Positions 58,585 through 64,000 of a stretch of 64,000 nucleotides of DNA are shown in pieces. The stretch spans positions 25,168,007 through 25,232,006 of the forward strand of contig NC_087070.1 of the NCBI RefSeq assembly GCF_963678635.1, written 5' to 3'. The number at the start of each line of letters is the position of its first letter. The stretch's first letter is position 1. The position numbers and the translations under genes are program-made. The DNA is from Symsagittifera roscoffensis (Eukaryota > Xenacoelomorpha > Acoela > Convolutidae). The notes under the pieces were generated by a model. It was given only the letters and a program-made list of their open reading frames with translations. It made no database searches and was not told the origin of the DNA.

Positions 58585-58900
58585 CAATCGAAGATTGGAA
58601 AAGAGTAATGAACGCATGTAAACATAAAAAACACTGACTTACTTGAAAAAATCTCAACAAATTATGATTGGCGCTTTTTTTGATAACATGAACCCAACTA
58701 GAGAAAACTGGATGAATAGGTAAAGTTTTTATTCCACTAGAGATTTGAAAATTAAATTCCCTTTTCAAACTAGAAAACGTTCACAATTTTTTGCGCCATT
58801 TGCACGTTGGTTTTTGGAAAATGCTATTTACGTCACTTTCAGCAGATGAATTTCAATTGAACTCAAAAAGTGCACTATACCTAAGTGCAGTAATATTTTA
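58585..58900. repeat. Dispersed repeat copy in the E-Syt intron before the last exon
   Basis: Closely similar to 11060-11420, in the same orientation, and lying antisense to the gene. It fills about 40% of the 743-bp intron (58497-59239). Confidence 0.65.
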
Positions 58901-59239
58901 AGACATTTTCCTGAAAAAAATCAGCAAGACCTATATAAGAGTCTTCATTATGTTTATTACTCTTAAAAAACACTTTTGGAATTTTATGGTTTATTTACTG
59001 AAAACGCTAAGAGTTAAGTAGTAATAATTTATTCAGAGGTAGAAAAATTCTACAAACAATTTTGTAGAACTCTCATTAAATTTAGTACAATGGAAATTCA
59101 AAGTTATCAAAACTCTTTTTTGCATATGGCAGCAATACGTGCTGCTGAACAAGTTTCGAAACACCTGTCGTTTATTTAAACTTAGGTTTATGTTTTTCGA
59201 CTCTTTGTATTGTCATCTTAAACGTCCATCCTACTCTAC

Positions 59240-59339
59240 CTCGAATTCGATCTGTTCCGTCTCTGGGTTGGAGAGGAAGAAGTCGAAACCATCTTGCCAG
59301 GTGGGGTCACGAGAGTTTACCACCACTTTTGTCATGTGT
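59240..59339 (-). CDS. ESYT: Extended synaptotagmin, C2B middle exon
   Basis: 100 nt. One base completes an Arg codon split with the previous exon (AG|A), followed by 33 codons: HMTKVVVNSRDPTWQDGFDF to NPETEQIEFE. 'DPTWQDGFDFF' is the typical C2 'NP-W-E-F-F' strand. Donor GAG|gtagag leads in phase 0 to the last exon, giving IEFE-VLDEQ. In vertebrate E-Syts the same position reads as an EVRDEQ-type loop without the full Asp set, so C2B is probably not a strong Ca2+ binder (inference). The acceptor (ggaaaaggggaagag) lacks a pyrimidine tract, but phase and homology both require it or something very near. Confidence 0.85.
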
Positions 59340-59788
59340 CTCTTCCCCTTTTCCACTCCATGACCAGCCCTTTAACAACAATCAATCACTCTTCAGAACC
59401 CCCCACCTACATTGTTTAAATTTATTTAAACATCTGTTATCAAAATGCGATTGCCAAAAAATTGTCATCCCCCCAGTAATTAGCCATTTTCCATTATTTT
59501 GGTCTTCATAGTTAATTTAGTAAAATCGATAGCTCGTATAAAGTTGACGCCGAAAAAAGGCTGGAAGAAAAAGAAAAAGAGCCCAATCGAAATACAATTC
59601 GACCAAATAGGGCTTTTTGGCATGAGTAACCCAACGTTGCTGGTACAGATGATGATCATAACACTAGCAAATCAAACCTAAAGTCGGTTAATTTCGCACC
59701 AACTTAGAAACTATCAAATCAATTCAAGGCAAACATTAGTATCCACTATCGATCCTTTGACGCCAAAAAAGAAGATTTAAAAACTCAC

Positions 59789-60158
59789 CTCGTGACTCTG
59801 ACCAGAGGACTCGGTCGATCCTCTCTGTCAAAATTGCCTCTTGAATCTCTACTCTTGGGTAGATTCTTGGCGCCTAACACTGTTAGTTTCAGGTAAGCTA
59901 CATTCAAATTATTCGCTTCAAAGGGCATCAACCGTTGTGCTTGAAAGGCTGCTCGTAAATCGTTCGGATTGTCGCTCAGATGCAAGTAGGATCCAAGAAC
60001 GTGAATTTTACCAGAGGCGGCGTCTGTGAGTGACACCCATTTTTCTAGGAACCCGTTGGCAGTGAGGGTGTACTGTTTGACGCCTATTGAGGCATTGCCC
60101 ATAGCCTCATCCGCCGTTGTCTTGTCACTGTCGAATAAGTGGATACTCAGAGTTTGAC
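59789..60158 (-). CDS. ESYT: Extended synaptotagmin, C2A end and C2B start exon
   Basis: 370 nt with acceptor cgtcttctag and donor ACGAG|gtgagt. It begins with two bases completing Gly, then QTLSIHLFDSDKTTADEAMG, the C2A calcium loop 3 with FDSD and a further Asp, as in the Ca2+-binding C2A of E-Syts. The C2A end follows (KWVSLTDAASGKIHVLGSYL), then the adaptor segment and C2B start (YLKLTVLGAKNLPKSRDSR, RPSPLVRVTR). C2B loop 1 reads KSRDSRGNFDREDRPSP, with a longer charged insert than usual. The fusion of C2A tail and C2B head in one exon agrees with the tight C2A-C2B tandem known from the family. Confidence 0.9.
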
Positions 60159-60286
60159 CTAGAAGACGAACTAAGATCTTTCAACTTCCTATCCAGGTCA
60201 CAAATGTTTATATTTGCAAATAACATTGAAGTGTTTAAAATTACTGTTTATTATTGACGGGAAAACGCAATATTTTGGTCAAAATT

Positions 60287-60365
60287 TTTCTATAAAGTAC
60301 CTAAAAACGCTTTTTTGGTCTGTTTTTTCAAAAATTTGCCTGCAGCGCAGAAAACATGGTCAAAC
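60287..60365. mobile_element. Fragment of the GC-ended MITE in the E-Syt intron
   Basis: The blocks 'acgcttttttggtctgtttt' and 'aatttgcctgcagcgcagaa' match the interior of 32516-32885. Both ends are missing. Confidence 0.45.
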
Positions 60366-60439
60366 ACAGAGGCGAAGCGAAAAAGCAGCTCTATAAAGTG
60401 CAAAAGAAAAAAGGACCAAGCCTGGAATTAGTGAAAAAA

Positions 60440-60520
60440 AAAATCTGCCACTTCACGGATTCGTACTTACAACCTTGAGATTAAGAATCTCACGCTTTAA
60501 CCTCTAATCCGCAGAAACTA
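60440..60520 (-). other. tRNA-Lys(CTT)-like relic with T-run terminator
   Basis: Minus strand: a perfect 5-bp anticodon stem TGAGA/TCTCA (60476-60492) with loop TTCTTAA and anticodon CTT (60483-60485), preceded by 'agaggttaaagcg' and followed by a degraded B box (gtacgaatccg). A run of at least nine T lies just downstream (60434-60443), the usual Pol III terminator. D and T arms and acceptor do not fold properly, so this is a tRNA pseudogene or tRNA-derived SINE inside the E-Syt intron. Confidence 0.5.
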
Positions 60521-60690
60521 GCCACAATTCGCAGAAACTAGCAATCCGGAGAAACTAGCCACAAATAAAGCAGACAACAGATGCCATGAAACTTCTAATG
60601 CTACAGATCGTGATTATAGCAAAAGTGCCACCAAATGAGCCCTTTTATTTGCGAGTTAGGTTGGAAAAAAAGGTTCATACTAATACACTA

Positions 60691-60907
60691 GGCACTTTTA
60701 CACTCACCCCACATTTCAAATTTTTCTTTTTTTCAATTGGCTAACGTGTTATTATGGTTGAACACGTGATTTTACGAAGTAAGGTATGAAGAACAAATGT
60801 GTTCACAATAGTTGGTTCGTTCACTATGCAAAATTTCATTTTATTATGACAAAGTTAAATTAGTTTTCAAAACTGATACTCAAATGTGGGGGGAATGGAA
60901 AATAGCT
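60691..60907. mobile_element. GGCTCTTTTCC-family MITE in the E-Syt intron
   Basis: It begins ggcacttttacactcacccc and ends gggggaatggaaaatagct. The interior 'gtgttattatggttgaacac' and 'gttcacaatagttgg' matches 33135-33351. The termini are worn and no target duplication was seen. It lies 79 bp from the C2A exon. Confidence 0.6.
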
Positions 60908-60985
60908 GAAATGAAGCAGGGACCTAAAAAACAAGAATGACGAGATCAAGTTAAAAATTTTTTGAAGAAAATAAAAAACCTCTAC

Positions 60986-61165
60986 CTTGAACATAGAATA
61001 CGGGTGCCTCGAAGAACTCATTCCAAGTTGGGTTCAGTGACCTCGGGATTGTTTTAGTGGTGAATTTGATGGCCCCTATCTTCAGCACAGCATAGGGGTC
61101 ACTCTTCCCCGTGATGTCTTTTTCCACCAAGTCCTTCGCTTCTATCATCCCGATTCGCAAAATAC
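60986..61165 (-). CDS. ESYT: Extended synaptotagmin, first C2A exon
   Basis: 180 nt: two bases completing Gly, 59 codons, one base. Acceptor tccacttggcag, donor TTCAAG|gtagag. The sequence GILRIGMIEAKDLVEKD, then GKSDPYAVLKIG and RSLNPTWNEFFEAPV, is a textbook E-Syt C2A start. The loop 1 acidic residues (the Asp of AKDL and the Asp of KSDPY) are kept, so together with FDSD of the next exon the Ca2+-binding set looks complete. C2A of E-Syts binds Ca2+ and lipid and relieves inhibition of SMP lipid transfer (family knowledge). Confidence 0.93.
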
Positions 61166-62011
61166 CTGCCAAGTGGACAAAAATCTAAGCTTCATCAATT
61201 ATCTTTAAAGATAGCTGACTTTTTTGAAAGATGAGCGAAACATTACTTTGTTTGTGACCTCAACTAATTCTAAAACACTATTTCAATCCCATTTTCCACC
61301 AGGGGCTTCAAAAGACAGCTTTACAGTAAAAGAATTACAGTAAAAGAATCAACGTAATTTGATAAATTACGTTATTGCTCCGACAATTGAAAATGGAGAG
61401 GAACTTTGTACTCGGGTGTGTTTCAGTTTTTTTGTTCAACTTTTTATTGTTTTCCACTCAAAATCAAGTACCATAAATAATCATTGGGTAGGGTCGAGTG
61501 ATATATCATATTGAAGCCTTTTAAATCGTGATTCGAAAGGAAAGTCTTACAGTGTCAAGAAAACCGATATGAAATTTTAGAATTTTTAGTCTAATTCCGT
61601 GCGAATAAAGCAAGCGAGCAGGCGTATAATTGGTTTTTATAGAATAAGGATCAGCCTAATCAAGCCCTGAAATTTAAACTTGCTCTAGTTCAATTAGTTT
61701 TCGAAGTTTCTTAGCGCCATTTTGGGATTCAAAACACTAAAGAAATCTGCAAAAAACTGAGAAAAAAAAACTTTTTTTACGATTTTTTTCTTTTCAAGAT
61801 ATTTTTTGACTAAAAGTTTTCTCAGTCTTGCCAATTTTACAAAGAGTGTCGAATATGTTTAAGTTTTCGGCTTTTATCAAATCATTTTAACAAACCACGC
61901 GACATTCAATTGAAAAAATATGTAGTTTTCAAGAGTATGGTCGGAACGTTCTGTGCTACTTGCACAGCAAACGTCTATCCTTGTTTTAAAATGTAATATC
62001 CGTTGTGCTAC

Positions 62012-62144
62012 CTTCAGGTATGGGGAACTTTAAGGCTACTGTGTCCACCTCGGGTTCGTTGCAGAGTGGGATGACCATCCTGTTTGGGAGGGTGAAGCGA
62101 CAGTCGATCTGGTCACGCACCAGACCCCTCAACGCCTCACTCAT
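62012..62144 (-). CDS. ESYT: Extended synaptotagmin, SMP C-terminal exon
   Basis: 133 nt with acceptor tctcctctctttag (strong pyrimidine tract) and donor CCTGAAG|gtagca. It starts in phase 0: MSEALRGLVRDQIDCRFTLP then NRMVIPLCNEPEVDT and VALKFPIPEG. This corresponds to the conserved E-Syt segment 'LSD-I---I----VLPNR---PL' followed by 'LRFP-P-G', the SMP-to-C2A hinge. The SMP domain forms a dimeric lipid-binding tube that moves glycerolipids between ER and plasma membrane. Confidence 0.92.
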
Positions 62145-62754
62145 CTAAAGAGAGGAGATACACTCAAGAAACCATCTGCCACAAAAGGTTATTTAATTTG
62201 CTAGCAATCATTTGGTTGCCGATTCTAAATTTGCACGCTCACAAACTTTTTACAAGACCAGCTCTTGAAAGTAAGTTATGCGAGGTGAGAAAACCGAACC
62301 GAAATAATGAAAAGCTGAACTGAAATTTTTGGCGAACCGAACCGAAATTCTTTTAAAAAACTTCGAGCATAAAAGTTGCATGTTGGATATCGTGAACTTT
62401 CCTGGCAGCCATACTTCTGAGAAATTCTTGAAATGTGGGATTGTTTTTGGTGATTACGATATTGATTGTAATGCAATGCAAGGGCGCATATTTATGGCAA
62501 CTGGCAACGGGGCAAACTTTTCTTAAGTTGTGTTTCTACGTGAAAATTTGTAGTTTTCTGTAAGCTTTTCTAATCAATTCATTCTTTTGCTCTTAAATTT
62601 TCTTTTGAAAAAAAAAACGAAAAACCGAACCGAGATTTTTTGAGCGAACCGCTCACCACTAGTCATAATTGGTTCAACTGAAATATTAAAACCTCAAAAT
62701 ACTAAAAACTGTTCTGTTTACAACAATACTATTTTTCAAATCGCACTCACTCAC

Positions 62755-62926
62755 CCCTGGAAGATCGAACAGATTGGCAGCATTGGTGAAGTTGAAATTG
62801 AGCGAGGGTGGCTCCTTGAAGAAGAAGGTCACAGCTCCTATGAAGGGGGGCTTGCTCAGCAGGGGAGTCATAACTACTCTCAGGTTCCCACTGATTCGCA
62901 AGTCCTGGATCCCCGCAGTCGGGATC
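62755..62926 (-). CDS. ESYT: Extended synaptotagmin, SMP middle exon
   Basis: 172 nt: one base completes a split Arg codon, then 57 codons. Acceptor catgttgttactag, donor CCAGGG|gtgagt. The sequence IPTAGIQDLRISGNLRVVMT, then KPPFIGAVTFFFKEPPSLNF and NAANLFDLPG, matches the SMP core ('G----I-G-LR----PL----P-VGA---FF--P--L-----G--N-LD-PG'). The unusually hydrophobic strands fit the lipid-lined groove. Confidence 0.92.
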
Positions 62927-63432
62927 CTAGTAACAACATGAGTGATTCGAAAAAGTATTCAACTGCCTATAATATGCCATTTTAAGAACAATTTTAAGCT
63001 ATGTTTCATTAAATAACAACTTAGCAAAATGAAAAAAAAAGGTTCGAATCTCAACTTTAGTTCGTTTTTTTATTGACTATTATTCTCTTCAAAACCCACT
63101 CGAAGATCTGAGCTGTACCCATTTTCTCTGCTCTGTTAAGTCTGAATAACCTAGTGGAGAAATGCAAACTGCAAGGTGTTATCCACTCATTTCGTACTCA
63201 ATACCATAGACTCAATCGGTCGTACGGAAAAAACACTGTAAACTTACGTGATATAATTTTTTTTCAGCTGGATTTAAAATATAAAACAAAATTCAGAAAA
63301 ACCGCAACTGAACCAAAACAAGGAAACCTAGTTTCCTGGCATTGTTAGAGAATAAAACTTATTGAACAATCGAAATTTAGCATTTCTCAACAAGATATTC
63401 CGTAAGTAAAAAGTGGTGAAAAGGAATGCTAC

Positions 63433-63635
63433 CTGGTCAGTATCATCTGGATGTTGCAGTCTCCGGGGTACACCCAGTCCACATCTGCAATGATCTCCCT
63501 CTCCCTCCCTCCATGCGCAGTGTGTCTCTCTGTCACAAATGTCTGCACATTCGCCACCCGGGGGGATTGTTTGCCCAGACTGATGGGCCCGAACTTAAAA
63601 CCCCCACTCAGTATACTCGGCAACTGCTCCTTCAC
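63433..63635 (-). CDS. ESYT: Extended synaptotagmin, SMP N-terminal exon in window
   Basis: 203 nt: 67 codons plus two bases. Acceptor atgctttattcag, donor ACCAG|gtagca. It starts in phase 0 with VKEQLPSILSGGFKFGPISL, then VANVQTFVTERHTAHGGRER and DVDWVYPGDCNIQMIL. It aligns with the SMP stretch that in other E-Syts begins about 45 residues into the domain, so at least one more exon, with the start of SMP and the ER-anchoring hairpin, lies beyond base 64000. The GGREREI segment sits where other E-Syts have a short 'DKRQIILD' turn. Confidence 0.9.
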
Positions 63636-64000
63636 CTGAATAAAGCATAAATGACATCAACTTTACATATCCACAACCCTCGGCGCTTTATATGGGAAGA
63701 TTATGCCGCGTGAGACTAAAGGCCCAGCTAAAGCGGAGGTACCTGATTGATAATTTTTGACTTTGTTGTACTGATGCGGGATGAATTAGATAAATTCAAA
63801 AAATTAAAAATTGGGCTTAGTTTTTCTATATTAAAATATTGGTAAAAATTTTTGTGATTTTGGAATTTTCCAAGAGACATAATTTATTCTTGTACAAATT
63901 TTGAGACGCAGCAACTTATGCACGGATGCTTTCCACAAGTTGTTGCCTCGATTGAACCCTTGATATCAGATTGAGTTGTTTTCGAGAAGAGTCAAAAAGT
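63636..64000. other. E-Syt intron sequence to the right edge
   Basis: No further exon seen. The part 63840-64000 resembles 9650-9800 (see 8436-9780). A GC-richer patch at 63680-63745 is of unknown nature. Confidence 0.45.

Noticed and set aside
63680-63745. GC-richer patch upstream of the last visible E-Syt exon as another exon
   Set aside because: No frame with good splice sites and SMP similarity was found. It more likely belongs to a repeat.

Overview
This is eukaryotic (animal) nuclear DNA: AT-rich, gene-poor, intron-containing and heavily loaded with transposable elements and tandem repeats. There are no bacterial-style operons, and most open frames longer than 60 codons are chance frames in AT-rich sequence or pieces of old transposons. 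The only confidently recognised host gene is an extended synaptotagmin (E-Syt) on the minus strand at the right edge. Its gene content, together with Ty3/Gypsy, LINE and hAT-like/Tc1-like short elements, fits an invertebrate metazoan. The sequence does not let me name the taxon.

Right end (57.5-63.6 kb): seven E-Syt exons were reconstructed by hand. All six internal junctions are GT-AG and in phase, giving a 707-residue C-terminal part: most of the SMP lipid-transfer domain, C2A, C2B, a Ser/Arg-rich linker and C2C. The N-terminal membrane hairpin and the start of SMP lie beyond base 64000. Introns are 0.45-0.85 kb and carry copies of the same repeats found elsewhere in the window.

Left end (1-4.1 kb): three GC-richer minus-strand blocks with clean splice sites and compatible phases look like exons of an unrecognised Cys-containing protein that runs off the left edge. 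Weaker exon candidates lie at 32.3, 33.9, 36.1 and 45.0 kb.

The rest is repeats. 2.2-4.7 kb: short inverted-repeat elements. 4.7-8.4 kb: a 34-bp minisatellite and a 1.43-kb tandem repeat. 9.8-10.7 kb: a degenerate satellite. 13.7-16.2 kb: LINE relic. 17.1-23.0 kb: an almost perfect 2.93-kb tandem duplication carrying a LINE reverse-transcriptase fragment. 24.2-26.8 kb: two short elements and a degenerate tandem array. 28.0-30.8 kb: a broken Ty3/Gypsy element. 31.7-35.0 kb: a Tc1/mariner-like MITE and a cluster of hAT-like MITEs, one nested inside another. 36.2-43.2 kb: two copies of a LINE, one internally deleted. 46.5-51.4 kb: a higher-order minisatellite folded into a giant unequal palindrome. 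51.4-57 kb: low-copy duplications, a perfect-looking hairpin and a tRNA-like relic.

I see no undescribed defence or metabolic system. The most notable items are the palindromic minisatellite, the MITE family with exact 8-bp target duplications, a minisatellite that seems to have grown out of a MITE, and the unrecognised Cys-rich exons. All boundaries were read by eye, and repeat identities are qualitative.
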